64,000 bases of DNA from Anaerotignum sp. MB30-C6 (GCF_030908465.1 NZ_CP133078.1:434001-498000); one strand, 5' to 3'. Counted from the stretch's first letter, positions 1 to 9,365 are shown. Notes: generated from the letters alone by a model not told the origin. Translations and numbers: made by a program.

Positions 1-92
1 AATATGGCTTGGGCTATGACTTGGTTGCTGGCGCAAACATCGCTGGTTTCAAGAAAGTGGCTGCAGCTATGATGGCTCAGGGCTTAGTATAA
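1..92 (+). CDS. gdhA: NADP-specific glutamate dehydrogenase, C-terminal end (partial)
   Basis: The window opens inside a gene whose last 29 codons are readable and end at the TAA at 90-92. The peptide contains VAGANIAGFKKVA followed by a short AMMAQGLV tail, which is the conserved C-terminus of hexameric NADP-dependent glutamate dehydrogenase (2-oxoglutarate + ammonia to glutamate). Only the tail is present, so the identification rests on this signature. A strong terminator follows about 130 bases downstream. Confidence 0.8.
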   Translation, partial: YGLGYDLVAGANIAGFKKVAAAMMAQGLV

Positions 93-108
93 TATTTTCA
101 AGTACATT

Positions 109-135
109 TTTGAGATGTCAAGGTACCATCTCAAA
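109..135 (+). terminator. Stem-loop just after gdhA
   Basis: A 9-bp perfect inverted repeat (TTTGAGATG at 109-117 pairing with CATCTCAAA at 127-135) lies 17 bases past the gdhA stop. It lacks a proper T-run, so it may be an RNA 3'-end stabiliser or pause site; the real terminator is probably the next hairpin. Confidence 0.35.
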
Positions 136-217
136 GGATTTATTTACAAAAATCAAGTTTAATTAAGGGTTAAACGGATGAAGTAGATGAAAAAATAAGG
201 TTGATTCCTGATAGATT

Positions 218-249
218 ACACCCCTGCAATTTCGCGGGGGTGTTTTTTG
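218..249 (+). terminator. Rho-independent terminator of gdhA
   Basis: A 10-bp GC-rich stem (ACACCCCTGC at 218-227 with GCGGGGGTGT at 234-243, one T-G pair) and a 6-base loop run straight into six T residues. It closes the gdhA transcript. Confidence 0.85.
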
Positions 250-313
250 TTGGTGCTTAAGCTCCAATAAACCACCAGCTCTGCTGGTGGAGTGAAATGC
301 TTATAGCAGTAGT

Positions 314-372
314 AAACCTCCTTTGATAAGATTAAAGTGGTTCCCCAACCGCTAAAAAATCAAAGGAGGTTT
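314..372 (+). promoter_or_regulatory. tnpA leader stem-loop sequestering the ribosome binding site
   Basis: AAACCTCCTTTGAT (314-327) is the exact reverse complement of 359-372, which contains the Shine-Dalgarno AAAGGAGGT of tnpA. Inside, AGTGGTT (336-342) pairs with AACCGCT (347-353). The folded leader would hide the ribosome binding site. Such SD-masking 5' hairpins are known to hold transposase translation low in IS200; the function here is inferred from the pairing. Confidence 0.7.
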
Positions 373-378
373 TTTGTC

Positions 379-837
379 ATGACTGACATAAAGAGTTTAT
401 CACATTCAAAGTTGAGATGTAAATATCATGTTGTATTTGCACCTAAGTATAGAAGGTTAGCGATTTATGGAAAGATAAAAGCTGATATAGAAATTATAAG
501 AAAACTATGTGAACAAAAAGAAGTTGAGATAGTTGAGGCACAAGCATGTAAAGACCATATACATATGCTAGTTGAGATATCACCAAGTTTAAGTGTTGCA
601 CAGTTTATAGGTTTCTTAAAAGGAAAGAGGGCGTTAATGATATTTGATAGACATGCAAATCTGAAATATAAGTATGGAAATCGCCACTTTTGGTGTAGGG
701 GGTATTATGTAGACACAGTAGGTCGAAATGAACGAGTAATAAAGGACTATATAAAAAATCAACTACAGGAAGACATAATAGCAGATCAAATATCATTAAA
801 GGAATATATTGACCCGTTTACGGGTGACAAGAATTAA
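379..837 (+). CDS. tnpA: IS200/IS605 family transposase TnpA (Y1 HUH)
   Basis: This 152-residue protein has the size and layout of single-domain HUH transposases that cut single-stranded DNA hairpins through one tyrosine. The HUH motif is DHIHML in the middle of the protein, and the aromatic FWCRGYY stretch followed by the C-terminal helix with the catalytic tyrosine is present. The start is ATG 379, eight bases after a perfect AAAGGAGGT; an earlier in-frame start at 337 would put the RBS inside the gene. The reading frame is intact, so the element may be active. No TnpB/IscB partner is encoded. Confidence 0.9.
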   Translation: MTDIKSLSHSKLRCKYHVVFAPKYRRLAIYGKIKADIEIIRKLCEQKEVEIVEAQACKDHIHMLVEISPSLSVAQFIGFLKGKRALMIFDRHANLKYKYGNRHFWCRGYYVDTVGRNERVIKDYIKNQLQEDIIADQISLKEYIDPFTGDKN

Positions 838-1123
838 AAGGGATAAAAGAAAGCCGCTTTAGCGGCTCCACGAAATAGTAATGCGGTTGGCGGAATATTC
901 AATGCATCTTAAGACGCTGTGCCAGTAAAAAGCCCTTCTAGGGCTAGTGCAAACCACGCGTTTAACGCGTGGTTTTGATTTTCTATGGATAGTGAAAATA
1001 GAGGGGCTGGAATTAGGGGAAAGCCCCTTGTATTTGAGGTGGGGAAATGTTACTATGGGATGATAATGCATTGGATGTGCACAATTAACGACCAGAGTAG
1101 TCAGGCATCAAGGAGGAAGTAAG

Positions 1124-2482
1124 TTGAAGATCGTAATAATAGGGGATGGCAAGGTAGGCAGCACAATTGCCAATCAACTCTCCATTGAAGGACATGATGT
1201 AATCGTAATAGACAATAACCCTGCGGCATTGGCCCATTCGGGCAATACCATGGATATTTTTTGTATTGAAGGAAATGGTGCCACGGTATCTGTTTTGAAG
1301 GAAGCCGGGGTGCAGAATGCCGATGTTTTAATTGCCGCAACTTCTGCGGATGAAGTGAACATGATTTGTTGTTTATTAGGGAAAAAACTTGGTGCTAAGA
1401 ATACGATTGCTCGTGTACGTAATCCTGAGTACTTCGCACAAATGAATATGATAAAGGATGAACTGGGCCTGAGTATGGCGGTAAACCCAGAGTTTGCAGC
1501 AGCAACAGAAATTTCTAGGTTACTTCGCTTCCCCTCTGCAATTAAAATTGAACCATTTGCCCGTGGGCGGGTGGAGATGGTTGAGCTTAGGATTCCTGAG
1601 AACAGCCCCTTAGATAGCATGCCTCTTTGGGCGATTTATAAGGAATTTCAGGTGAAGATACTCATTTGTGCAGTACAGCGAGAGGATGAGGTTTTTATTC
1701 CCAGCGGAGACTTTGTGTTGAAATCTGGAGATAAAATTAATATTACCGCATCCCATGTTGAGATTGCAAATTTTTTCCGTACCATTGGGATTTTTCGCAG
1801 TGGTGTAAAGTCTGTCATGATTATTGGTGGTGGAAGAATTGCATACTACCTGGCAAAAGAGTTAAGTCATGTTCATGTTAAGGTGAAAATTATTGAAAAA
1901 GACTTAAAGCGTTGCGAATATCTTTGTGAGATGCTTCCTGAAGCTATTATCATCCATGGAGATGGTACAGATAAAGAATTGCTTCATGAAGAAGGTTTGG
2001 AAAAAACAGATGCATTTGTAACCTTGACTGGGATGGATGAAGAAAATATTATTGTAGGCTTATATGCCAAGGAGAAAAAGGTGTCTAAGGTTGTGGCTAA
2101 AATCAACAAGATTTCTTTCCATGAAATTTTGGACAACTTAAACATTGATAGCTTTATTTCCCCCAAAACCATCGCTGCCCAAAATATAGTACGCTATGTT
2201 CGTGCCATCAAAAACTCTATGGGAAGTAATAATGTAGAGGCCTTACATACAATGATTAATGATCAGGTGGAAGCTGTTGAGTTTAAGGTGGTGGAGGAGT
2301 CCTCCATTGTGGGAATCCCCCTGAAGAACCTGAAAAGAAGGGACGGTCTTATAATTGCTGCAATTATTCGAGGTTCAAAAATTATTATTCCAAATGGATG
2401 CGATATGATTGAGAAGGGTGATAATGTTGTTGTTGTTACCACAAAAAAACACCTGACGGACTTAAATGAAATTCAAAAGTAA
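1124..2482 (+). CDS. trkA: Trk system potassium uptake protein TrkA
   Basis: This 452-residue cytosolic protein gates the TrkH potassium channel by binding nucleotides. Two tandem RCK units are visible: the first starts at residue 1 with the Rossmann motif IIGDGKVGS, the second near residue 230 with IIGGGRIAYY, and each is followed by a TrkA-C region, giving the usual full-length TrkA size. The start is TTG 1124, placed by AGGAGG at 1111-1116. The stop is 14 bases before trkH, so the two are co-transcribed. Confidence 0.93.
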   Translation: MKIVIIGDGKVGSTIANQLSIEGHDVIVIDNNPAALAHSGNTMDIFCIEGNGATVSVLKEAGVQNADVLIAATSADEVNMICCLLGKKLGAKNTIARVRNPEYFAQMNMIKDELGLSMAVNPEFAAATEISRLLRFPSAIKIEPFARGRVEMVELRIPENSPLDSMPLWAIYKEFQVKILICAVQREDEVFIPSGDFVLKSGDKINITASHVEIANFFRTIGIFRSGVKSVMIIGGGRIAYYLAKELSHVHVKVKIIEKDLKRCEYLCEMLPEAIIIHGDGTDKELLHEEGLEKTDAFVTLTGMDEENIIVGLYAKEKKVSKVVAKINKISFHEILDNLNIDSFISPKTIAAQNIVRYVRAIKNSMGSNNVEALHTMINDQVEAVEFKVVEESSIVGIPLKNLKRRDGLIIAAIIRGSKIIIPNGCDMIEKGDNVVVVTTKKHLTDLNEIQK

Positions 2483-2496
2483 AACGGAGAATAATC

Positions 2497-3948
2497 ATGA
2501 ACTATCATATGATGGCCTATATTCTAGGCAATATTTTGCGGGTTGAGGGCTTGTTTTTAACGGCTTGTGCCCTGCTTGCTGTATATTTTGGGGAGAGAGA
2601 TGCCCTATTTGCTTTTATATTTACCATTTTTGCAACAATGATCATTGGTACGGTTTTAGCAAAGGCTGAGCCTAAGGATAAAAAGATCTACGGGCGAGAA
2701 GGCTTTGTCATTGTAGCCTTAGCGTGGATCATCATGTCCTTTTTTGGGGCAATGCCCTTTTATTTTAGTGGTGCAATCAAAGGGGCTGTGAACTGCTTTT
2801 TTGAAACAGTTTCAGGGTTTACCACCACGGGTGCATCCATACTAAAGGAAATTGAAAGCTTACCTAGAAGTATTTTATTTTGGCGGAGTTTTACCCACTG
2901 GATTGGCGGTATGGGTATTCTGGTGTTTATGCTGGCAATCATGCCCACTGTGGATGAGCGATCCATGCACTTAATGCGGGCGGAAGCCCCGGGGCCTGTA
3001 GTCAGCAAGCTGGTGCCTAAGGTTAAGTCTACGGCAAAGCTTTTATATGGCATATATGTTTTTCTAACCCTGTTGGAAATTTTCTTGCTGTTTTTAGGAG
3101 GAATGCCTTTATTCGATAGTATCGTAAACGCATTTTCCACAGCAGGCACAGGTGGCTTTGCCATTAAAAATACCAGTATTGCAGCCTATGAAAGTCCCTA
3201 TTTTGAATATGTAATTACCATATTTATGTTCTTATTTAGTGTGAATTTTAATTTATACTATTTGCTGTTAATCAAAGACGTGAAGAATGTATTTAAAAAC
3301 GAAGAATTGCGATATTACTTAGTAATTATTTTAGGGGCAATCGGGATTATTACAGCAAATATTTTAAGCCTTTATCCCTCTTTTGAGAGTGCTTTTCGCC
3401 ATGCGGCTTTTCAGGTTTTATCCATCATTAGTACAACGGGTTTTGCTACGGCAAACTACGAAGTCTGGCCTGAGTTATCAAAAACAATGCTTATTATCTT
3501 AACCATTATTGGTGCGTGTGGGGGATCCACGGGTGGCGGTATTAAAATTTCCCGTTTAATCATTTTGCTCAAAATGGCAGAGAGAGAGATTCGCCATATT
3601 ATTCACCCCAGATCCGTTAATATCATTAAATTAGACGGACATAAGGTGGATGAAGGTGTTATCCGTGGTGTATCAGGGTTTATTATTGTATATTTGTTCT
3701 TAGTATGTGGATCCTTCATCTTAGTTTCCTTGGATAATTACGACTTTACAACCTCATTGAGTTCTGTTCTGACCTGTTTGGGGAACGTAGGCCCAGGATT
3801 GAGTATGGTTGGTCCAATTGAAAATTACAGCTTCTTTTCCGATTTTTCTAAGTTGGTATTATGCGTTGATATGTTATTAGGAAGACTGGAAATTTTCCCG
3901 ATTATTATGTTGTTATCACCATCTATATGGCGAAGAAGTTATATGTGA
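2497..3948 (+). CDS. trkH: Trk system potassium uptake protein TrkH
   Basis: A 483-residue polytopic membrane protein forming the potassium-translocating channel of the Trk/Ktr superfamily. The four pore-loop repeats can be followed as SGFTTTGAS, STAGTGGF, ISTTGFAT and LGNVGPGLS, each with the filter glycine. About ten hydrophobic helices separate them. It lies 14 bases after trkA, its regulatory partner, and a terminator follows 20 bases after the stop. Confidence 0.93.
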   Translation: MNYHMMAYILGNILRVEGLFLTACALLAVYFGERDALFAFIFTIFATMIIGTVLAKAEPKDKKIYGREGFVIVALAWIIMSFFGAMPFYFSGAIKGAVNCFFETVSGFTTTGASILKEIESLPRSILFWRSFTHWIGGMGILVFMLAIMPTVDERSMHLMRAEAPGPVVSKLVPKVKSTAKLLYGIYVFLTLLEIFLLFLGGMPLFDSIVNAFSTAGTGGFAIKNTSIAAYESPYFEYVITIFMFLFSVNFNLYYLLLIKDVKNVFKNEELRYYLVIILGAIGIITANILSLYPSFESAFRHAAFQVLSIISTTGFATANYEVWPELSKTMLIILTIIGACGGSTGGGIKISRLIILLKMAEREIRHIIHPRSVNIIKLDGHKVDEGVIRGVSGFIIVYLFLVCGSFILVSLDNYDFTTSLSSVLTCLGNVGPGLSMVGPIENYSFFSDFSKLVLCVDMLLGRLEIFPIIMLLSPSIWRRSYM

Positions 3949-3968
3949 TCAAGAATATTAACCAAAAG

Positions 3969-3996
3969 AAAAAACAGCCCGTTAGGCTGTTTTTTC
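3969..3996 (+). terminator. Terminator of the trkAH operon
   Basis: AAAACAGCC (3971-3979) pairs with GGCTGTTTT (3985-3993) around a short loop, and the right arm continues into T residues. It stands 22 bases after the trkH stop. Confidence 0.85.
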
Positions 3997-4351
3997 TTAA
4001 TTAAGGGGAGAGGGTACTATAGTTATGTTATCAAATAAATTGTAGTTATCATCTTAATTTTTTATTTCGCCCTGTACCTTATTGGAAGGGGGCCCGTGGC
4101 AGTTCGGGGATGAAGCCACGGGCGGAAGTAAAAGGGGGCGTCCTTTTGACTTCTTCTAAAGTGTACAATAAAAATATGTACAATTTATGAATGGAACCTT
4201 AAGTGACGCTTAAGGAACTTTAAGAATCTCTATAGAAAATATAAAGAACGCCGAAATTTCAGGAAGAACATGCTGCCATGGCTGTTTTCTATGGTTTATG
4301 ATATACTGATGGTCAAGGTGTGTGGAATATTAAAATGAAAGGAAGATGTTC
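3997..4351. other. Intergenic stretch with one strong GC-rich hairpin
   Basis: No gene is seen. A 9-bp perfect stem (GCCCGTGGC at 4092-4100, GCCACGGGC at 4115-4123) with a 14-base purine-rich loop stands out in an otherwise AT-rich region; it has no T-run and might belong to a small RNA or leader. Nearer the next gene, TGATATACT around 4298-4306 resembles an extended -10 element that could serve the small membrane protein. Confidence 0.4.
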
Positions 4352-4549
4352 ATGCAAGGCCCTGAAGAAAAAAAGGAAACACCTAGGAAAATTGAATTTG
4401 TTTTTCAGATTGGCGTAATTATTTTTATTGTATTAGGTGCGGTTATAAAGCATGCATCATGGTTATTTTGGATATTGGGGATTCTTTGCGCCGTTGGTTG
4501 GGTGATGGTTGTTCAAAAAGAGAAAAGAAAAAAGGAAGACAACAAGTAA
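4352..4549 (+). CDS. Small two-helix membrane protein, unknown
   Basis: A 65-residue protein with a charged N-terminus, two hydrophobic segments (roughly residues 15-35 and 38-55) and a lysine-rich C-terminal tail, so both ends are probably cytoplasmic. ATG 4352 is preferred over ATG 4346 because GGAAG at 4341-4345 is then 6 bases away. I do not recognise a family. It lies alone upstream of lepA, whose promoter starts after it. Confidence 0.6.
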   Translation: MQGPEEKKETPRKIEFVFQIGVIIFIVLGAVIKHASWLFWILGILCAVGWVMVVQKEKRKKEDNK

Positions 4550-4597
4550 TTTTCATTCAGATAGAAAAGAAATAAAATCGTAAACACCCGAATTTCT

Positions 4598-4627
4598 TTG
4601 ACTTCGTAGGCTTTTTTATGATATAAT
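4598..4627 (+). promoter_or_regulatory. SigmaA-type promoter of lepA
   Basis: TTGACT (4598-4603) and TATAAT (4622-4627) are separated by 18 bases, with a TG just before the -10. The predicted transcript has a leader of about 120 bases before lepA. Confidence 0.7.
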
Positions 4628-4755
4628 CGGTAGGATTTTAGTGGAGAACAGTTGGCCATTTTGCTAAGGTAATCAAGAATGAATGGCTTAAAAAGTATAT
4701 TTCTTACCTAGACGAAATTCTCCGCAAGCAAATATAGATTTTAGGAGGGGAATTC

Positions 4756-6567
4756 ATGTCCGACAGACAAAAGAATATCCGAAATTTTTGTATCGTGGCC
4801 CATATTGACCACGGTAAATCCACATTGGCGGACAGGTTGATTCAGAAAACAGGCTTGCTCACTGATCGAGAAATGCAGGCGCAGGTTTTGGATAATATGG
4901 ATTTAGAAAGAGAAAGAGGCATCACCATTAAATCACAGGCGGTGCGTCTTGTTTATCGTGCCAACGATGGGATTGAGTATGAATTTAACTTGATTGATAC
5001 TCCAGGGCACGTTGACTTTAACTATGAAGTTTCTAGAAGCTTAGCGGCTTGTGAAGGTGCTATTTTAATTGTAGATGCCGCCCAAGGGATTGAGGCCCAG
5101 ACATTGGCAAATGTTTACCTAGCATTAGATAATAACTTGGAAATATTGCCTGTAATTAATAAAATTGATTTGCCTAGTGCAAACCCAGCATGGGCCAAGC
5201 AGGAGATTGAAGATATCATTGGGATTCCAGCACTGGATGCCCCTGAAATTTCTGCAAAAAACGGTATTAACATCGAAGATGTTTTGGAACGTGTGATTAC
5301 AGATATTCCTGCACCAAACGGTAACCCTGAAGCCCCTTTAAAGGCTTTGGTGTTTGACTCTGTATATGATCAATACCGTGGCGTTATTGTTTTAATGCGT
5401 GTATTCGACGGTTCTATTCGCAAGGGCAGCAAGGTTCGAATGATGGCAACGGGCAAAGAGTTCGATGTAGTTGAAGTTGGTATTTTTGGACCAGGTCGTT
5501 TTATTCCAACGGATGAGTTGAAAGCGGGAATGGTAGGCTACTTTACGGCTAGTATCAAAAATGTTACAGATACCCGAGTGGGTGATACAGTTACTGACGC
5601 TTTAAACCCTACGAAGGAAGTATTACCTGGGTATAAAAAGGTAAACCCAATGGTATATTGCGGTGTGTTCCCTGTGGATGGGGCGAAATACCCTGATTTA
5701 AGAGATGCTTTGGAAAAATTGCAGCTAAATGATGCGGCATTAAATTTTGAACCTGAAACATCTGTTGCGTTAGGTTTTGGTTTCCGTTGTGGTTTCCTTG
5801 GTTTGCTTCATTTGGAAATCATTCAGGAAAGACTGGAGAGAGAATATAATCTGGATTTGGTAACAACTGCCCCCAGTGTTATCTATAAGGTATACCTTAC
5901 GGACGATACAAGTTTTGACTTATCAAACCCAAGCAATATGCCTGACCCTGCACGTATTAGCAAGATGGAAGAGCCTATTGTAAAGGCAGAAATTATGCTT
6001 CCTAAGGACTATATCGGTGCGGTTATGGAGCTGTGTCAGCAAAGACGAGGGGAATATATTGGTATGGAGTATTTGGATGCAAATAGAGCCATGTTAACCT
6101 ACGAAATGCCCCTCAATGAAATTATTTATGATTTCTTTGATGTTTTAAAGTCCAGAAGCCGTGGTTATGCTTCCTTTGACTATTCCTTAATTGGATACAA
6201 AGAAAGTGATTTGGTGAAGCTTGATATTTTGGTAAATAGAGAAACGGTGGATGCCCTTTCCTTTATCGTGCATAAAGACTCTGCAGCGGAAAGAGGCAGA
6301 AAGATGTGCGAAAAGCTTAAGAAGGAAATTCCAAGACACCAATTTGAAATTCCCATTCAAGCAGCAATCGGCAGCAAGATTGTTGCAAGAGAGACCATTA
6401 GCGCCCTGCGTAAGGACGTTTTGGCTAAGTGCTACGGTGGTGATATTTCTCGTAAGAAAAAGCTTTTGGATAAGCAAAAAGAAGGTAAAAAACGTATGCG
6501 CCAAATCGGTAGTGTAGAAGTACCTCAGCAGGCATTTATGAGTGTTTTAAAGCTGGAGGAAGAATAA
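4756..6567 (+). CDS. lepA: Elongation factor 4 (LepA), ribosome back-translocating GTPase
   Basis: A 603-residue translational GTPase, the normal length for EF4. The GTPase motifs are in order near the N-terminus: AHIDHGKST (P-loop), RGITIKS (switch I), DTPGHVDF and NKIDLP. EF-G-like domains follow, and the LepA-specific C-terminal domain ends with the basic [14 protein letters not shown] region typical of the family. The start ATG 4756 follows AGGAGGGG. It is transcribed alone from its own promoter and ended by a terminator about 50 bases after the stop; hemW, often next to lepA in Firmicutes, is absent here. Confidence 0.97.
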   Translation: MSDRQKNIRNFCIVAHIDHGKSTLADRLIQKTGLLTDREMQAQVLDNMDLERERGITIKSQAVRLVYRANDGIEYEFNLIDTPGHVDFNYEVSRSLAACEGAILIVDAAQGIEAQTLANVYLALDNNLEILPVINKIDLPSANPAWAKQEIEDIIGIPALDAPEISAKNGINIEDVLERVITDIPAPNGNPEAPLKALVFDSVYDQYRGVIVLMRVFDGSIRKGSKVRMMATGKEFDVVEVGIFGPGRFIPTDELKAGMVGYFTASIKNVTDTRVGDTVTDALNPTKEVLPGYKKVNPMVYCGVFPVDGAKYPDLRDALEKLQLNDAALNFEPETSVALGFGFRCGFLGLLHLEIIQERLEREYNLDLVTTAPSVIYKVYLTDDTSFDLSNPSNMPDPARISKMEEPIVKAEIMLPKDYIGAVMELCQQRRGEYIGMEYLDANRAMLTYEMPLNEIIYDFFDVLKSRSRGYASFDYSLIGYKESDLVKLDILVNRETVDALSFIVHKDSAAERGRKMCEKLKKEIPRHQFEIPIQAAIGSKIVARETISALRKDVLAKCYGGDISRKKKLLDKQKEGKKRMRQIGSVEVPQQAFMSVLKLEEE

Positions 6568-6617
6568 ACAATAGGGTTGGCAAGATGGCCGGTATAATAT
6601 AGAAAAAAGAGTAATTT

Positions 6618-6654
6618 AGGCAGTGTTAGAAGAAAAATTTCGCTGCCTTTTTTA
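6618..6654 (+). terminator. Terminator of lepA
   Basis: AGGCAGTG (6618-6625) pairs with CGCTGCCT (6641-6648) with one T-G pair, followed by seven T residues. Confidence 0.8.
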
Positions 6655-6759
6655 TTTACTCTTAAAAGGGAAAGGTTGTTTGACAACAAATAGATAGATT
6701 TGAAATAATTTTCTTACCGAACAAAAATAAGTTTCATTTAATTATGCGAAAGCTGTTGC

Positions 6760-6787
6760 TGACACTTCTGTGGGGTTATGGTATAAT
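6760..6787 (+). promoter_or_regulatory. Extended -10 promoter upstream of the MBL hydrolase
   Basis: TATAAT at 6782-6787 is preceded by TG and one base (extended -10), with TGACAC at 6760-6765 as a weak -35 at 16 bases. The resulting leader of about 200 bases contains a small hairpin (6828-6833 with 6838-6843) next to a GGGGGC run. Nothing else is seen between lepA and the next gene. Confidence 0.6.
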
Positions 6788-6995
6788 ATGCGAAATCACA
6801 TTTGCACCTAAGGGTCACAGTTCTATGCCCTATTGTCATAGGGGGCTATGATTGGCTTTTATGCGCAATGATTATGCCATGCATTTCAAAATAAAATGTA
6901 GGCTGCGCCGCCCTTCCTTTTGCGACGTTCATAGTATCATATAGAAACAGTAGAGATGAGAAAAGGAAATTATAAGAATTTAGGAGGACATTCAT

Positions 6996-7961
6996 ATGTT
7001 AACAAAAGTAGCAGAGAATATATACAAAAAAGCAGTACCGTTACCAAATAACCCACTGCGGGAAATCAATGCCTATATCATAACGGGGGAGAAAAATCTT
7101 TTGATTGATACAGGCTTCAATAGACCGGAGTGTGAAGAGGCATTAAAGAGTGCTTTTACAGAACTTGGTATCGAGTCCACAGACTTATTCATCACACATT
7201 TGCATTCAGACCACTGTGGGCTTGTAACAAAATTTGCAACGGAAAAAAGCACTATTTTTGCTGGGGAAACAGATGGCGAATTGATAAACTTTGAAGCAGG
7301 GAATCTTTACTGGAGAATGCTGGATGACTTATTTATTAAATATGGATTTCCAAAAGCAGCATTCGGCAGAAATACCGATATCCATCCTGGTAGAAAATAC
7401 TGCCATGAGGGAAGAGTTGATTTCACTTACGTGGAAGAAGGCCAAGTGTTATACTATGGCGGTTATGAGCTGGAGGTTGTTGCTACACCAGGGCATACAC
7501 CGGGGCATATGTGTCTGTATGATAGGAAAAAGAAGATCATGTTTGGCGGGGATCATATATTAGGTACGATCACACCGAATATTTGTATAGAGTTGAGTTG
7601 CGAGAATCCTTTGCAGGATTACCTGAACAGCCTGAAGAAAGTAGAAAAGTTAGATGTGAAGTTATTATTGACCTCCCACGGCACCCCCATAGAGGATATG
7701 TATGGGCGTATCAAGGAACTGATTGGGCATCACGAAGAAAGACTGGCGGAAGTCGTTCAGATTTTGGGTGATGAATGGAAAACGGCGTATATGGTTGCTA
7801 GGGACATGACTTGGGAGATAGATTGTAAGGATTGGGATGACTTCCCGGCACCACAAAAATGGTTTGCCACAGGAGAGGCAATTTCCCATCTGCAGTACCT
7901 ATATTTTTCGGGCAGTATTTCTAGGGAAGAAAAGAATGGGGTTTACTACTACAAAAAATAA
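6996..7961 (+). CDS. Metallo-beta-lactamase fold hydrolase
   Basis: A 321-residue cytosolic metallohydrolase. The zinc-binding HxHxDH motif is THLHSDHCG at residues 67-75, a later GHTPGH supplies the next histidine and GGDHIL the bridging aspartate. The C-terminal third, after the MBL core, looks like a small helical/winged extension as in the glyoxalase II-like LACTB2/YflN type. The substrate cannot be told from sequence. The start is fixed by AGGAGG before ATG 6996. The next gene, a phosphoesterase, follows after 21 bases and is probably co-transcribed. Confidence 0.85.
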   Translation: MLTKVAENIYKKAVPLPNNPLREINAYIITGEKNLLIDTGFNRPECEEALKSAFTELGIESTDLFITHLHSDHCGLVTKFATEKSTIFAGETDGELINFEAGNLYWRMLDDLFIKYGFPKAAFGRNTDIHPGRKYCHEGRVDFTYVEEGQVLYYGGYELEVVATPGHTPGHMCLYDRKKKIMFGGDHILGTITPNICIELSCENPLQDYLNSLKKVEKLDVKLLLTSHGTPIEDMYGRIKELIGHHEERLAEVVQILGDEWKTAYMVARDMTWEIDCKDWDDFPAPQKWFATGEAISHLQYLYFSGSISREEKNGVYYYKK

Positions 7962-7982
7962 GGTGTAGATTGGGGGGAAAGT

Positions 7983-8699
7983 ATGACAAGAAGAATTTTT
8001 ATAACAGGAGATAAACACGGGACATTTGTTCCGTTGTTTGCACTGGCAGAAAAAGTTGAACTGAGGGATACAGATATTTTAATCGTCGCCGGAGACGCAG
8101 GCTATGTTTGGAATGACGATTATCATTATAATGTGCAAAGCTTACAGCAAATTTTCCCTGGGATAATCACTTTTATTGACGGGAATCATGAGAATCATGT
8201 GCTGTTGAATAGTTTTGAGGTCAGCCAATGGAATGGTGGCAATGTACATCGTATTGGCGAGCGAGTATACCATTTGATGAGAGGCCAAGTATATTCTATT
8301 TATGGAAACAACATCCTTACATTCGGCGGAGCCCGTTCTGTTGACAAAGACAGAAGAGAAGAAGGTGTAAGCTGGTGGAAAGAGGAAGAGCCTACGGCGG
8401 AAGAAATAGAATACGGCAAAAAACAGCTTATCCAACATGCTGATGTAATCGATTATGTCATTACCCATGAGTCGCCCTTATTTGCCAGATCCCATATCAC
8501 TAGGCCAAAACGCATTGATGTGGATTATCATCTACCAGAATTTTTGGATGAATGGTATGAAATCATCTCAAGTGCACCAAGGCTTAAAAAATGGTATTTT
8601 GGACATATGCATGTAGATCAGTTGATTACTCCTCAGTTACGGGCAGTGCACAATGATATCCTGCTGATTGGTGAGGAAAAACCCATTCGGTGGGGGTGA
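7983..8699 (+). CDS. Calcineurin-like metallophosphoesterase
   Basis: A 238-residue two-metal phosphoesterase. Motifs are GDKHG (residues 9-13), AGDAGY, DGNHENH and the late GHMHVD, which together make the metallophosphatase metal site; the second motif has GDAGY instead of the more common GDxxD. It may act on a nucleotide or phosphoprotein substrate. It lies 21 bases after the MBL hydrolase and shares its transcript. A terminator with a 9-bp stem follows 140 bases later. Confidence 0.85.
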   Translation: MTRRIFITGDKHGTFVPLFALAEKVELRDTDILIVAGDAGYVWNDDYHYNVQSLQQIFPGIITFIDGNHENHVLLNSFEVSQWNGGNVHRIGERVYHLMRGQVYSIYGNNILTFGGARSVDKDRREEGVSWWKEEEPTAEEIEYGKKQLIQHADVIDYVITHESPLFARSHITRPKRIDVDYHLPEFLDEWYEIISSAPRLKKWYFGHMHVDQLITPQLRAVHNDILLIGEEKPIRWG

Positions 8700-8838
8700 T
8701 GGAGGACTGTTCAGGCATAATCCTTTAATCTACGTTTATGGGATGCATTTAAAAACTTCCGAGAGGACATATCTGCATAATGCGTATGAGTATGAGAATT
8801 TATTCTAAATGTAACTGGGAAGAAGAGTAATTTGAATA

Positions 8839-8884
8839 AAACAGAGGTGGTGTTGCTTAATTGTAATGAAGCCTCTGTTTTTTT
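8839..8884 (+). terminator. Terminator after the phosphoesterase
   Basis: AAACAGAGG (8839-8847) pairs with CCTCTGTTT (8872-8880) and runs into T residues. The 24-base loop is long but the stem is perfect. Confidence 0.75.
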
Positions 8885-8939
8885 GCTGTGTTATGGGGTA
8901 AATGGATTGAGATAGTATCTGTTTTAGGAGGATAGGAGT

Positions 8940-9068
8940 ATGGGAAACTGCAGGGAGTGTGGGGAGATTTATGATGAAAGAGCGAATTTTTGCTCCAATT
9001 GCGGTGTAAAGTTGAAAGGGCAAGAAGTAAAAACCAGGGTGTTGCCTTCTGAGGAGTTAATTTCTTAG
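8940..9068 (+). CDS. Zinc-ribbon small protein, probably the N-terminus of a broken membrane protein
   Basis: A 42-residue ORF with two CxxC pairs (CREC near residue 4 and CSNC near residue 18) of the short zinc-ribbon type, started by ATG 8940 after AGGAGGATAGG. Proteins with this ribbon usually continue into transmembrane helices. Here the frame stops at 9066-9068, and hydrophobic sequence continues at once in the other two frames, so the gene is probably truncated by a frameshift. Confidence 0.5.
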   Translation: MGNCRECGEIYDERANFCSNCGVKLKGQEVKTRVLPSEELIS

Positions 9069-9327
9069 CAGATGCATATTTGTTATTTGCGGTGGGATTT
9101 TTCTATTTTACAATTACTCGTGGGCTGATTTTTATTTGTTTGGCTTTTATGCTAACTACATTAGGGCTTACCCCCTGAAGATTTTGCATCATAATTCGAG
9201 AAGGAAAGAAATCAGTCTTTTTCATATGAAAATAAATAGGAATTTTTTTGGAGTATACGGGGTTGCTGGATCAATTGCGTTGTTATATTTGGTGGATTAT
9301 AATTTGCAGACTTTCCAATTGATATAA
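9069..9327 (+). pseudogene. Frameshifted membrane segment following the zinc ribbon
   Basis: From 9068 one frame reads ADAYLLFAVGFFYFT and a further hydrophobic stretch before stopping near 9178. A different frame then carries a basic loop and a second hydrophobic segment (GVYGVAGSIALLYLV) ending at 9327. This is best explained as a zinc-ribbon membrane protein with two frameshifts. The family is unknown and the reconstruction is my inference. Confidence 0.4.
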
Positions 9328-9365
9328 ATAGAAAATACCAAATAGTTAAAAAAAGTTAGAAGTTT

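Larger units (their letters stand above)
250..985 (+). mobile_element. IS200-type insertion sequence (tnpA only)
   Basis: A single Y1 transposase gene is flanked by subterminal hairpins, as in the IS200/IS605 family. At the left is an 8-bp stem (272-279/283-290, CCACCAGC with loop TCT). At the right are a 6-bp stem (852-857/862-867) and an almost perfect 25-base palindrome (951-975). There is no tnpB. The exact ends are inferred from hairpin positions and may be off by 10-20 bases. The element sits between the gdhA terminator and trkA, so it probably breaks no gene. Confidence 0.75.

Noticed and set aside
6187..6517. Frames on both strands within the end of lepA
   Set aside because: Shadows of the LepA coding sequence; no independent start signals.
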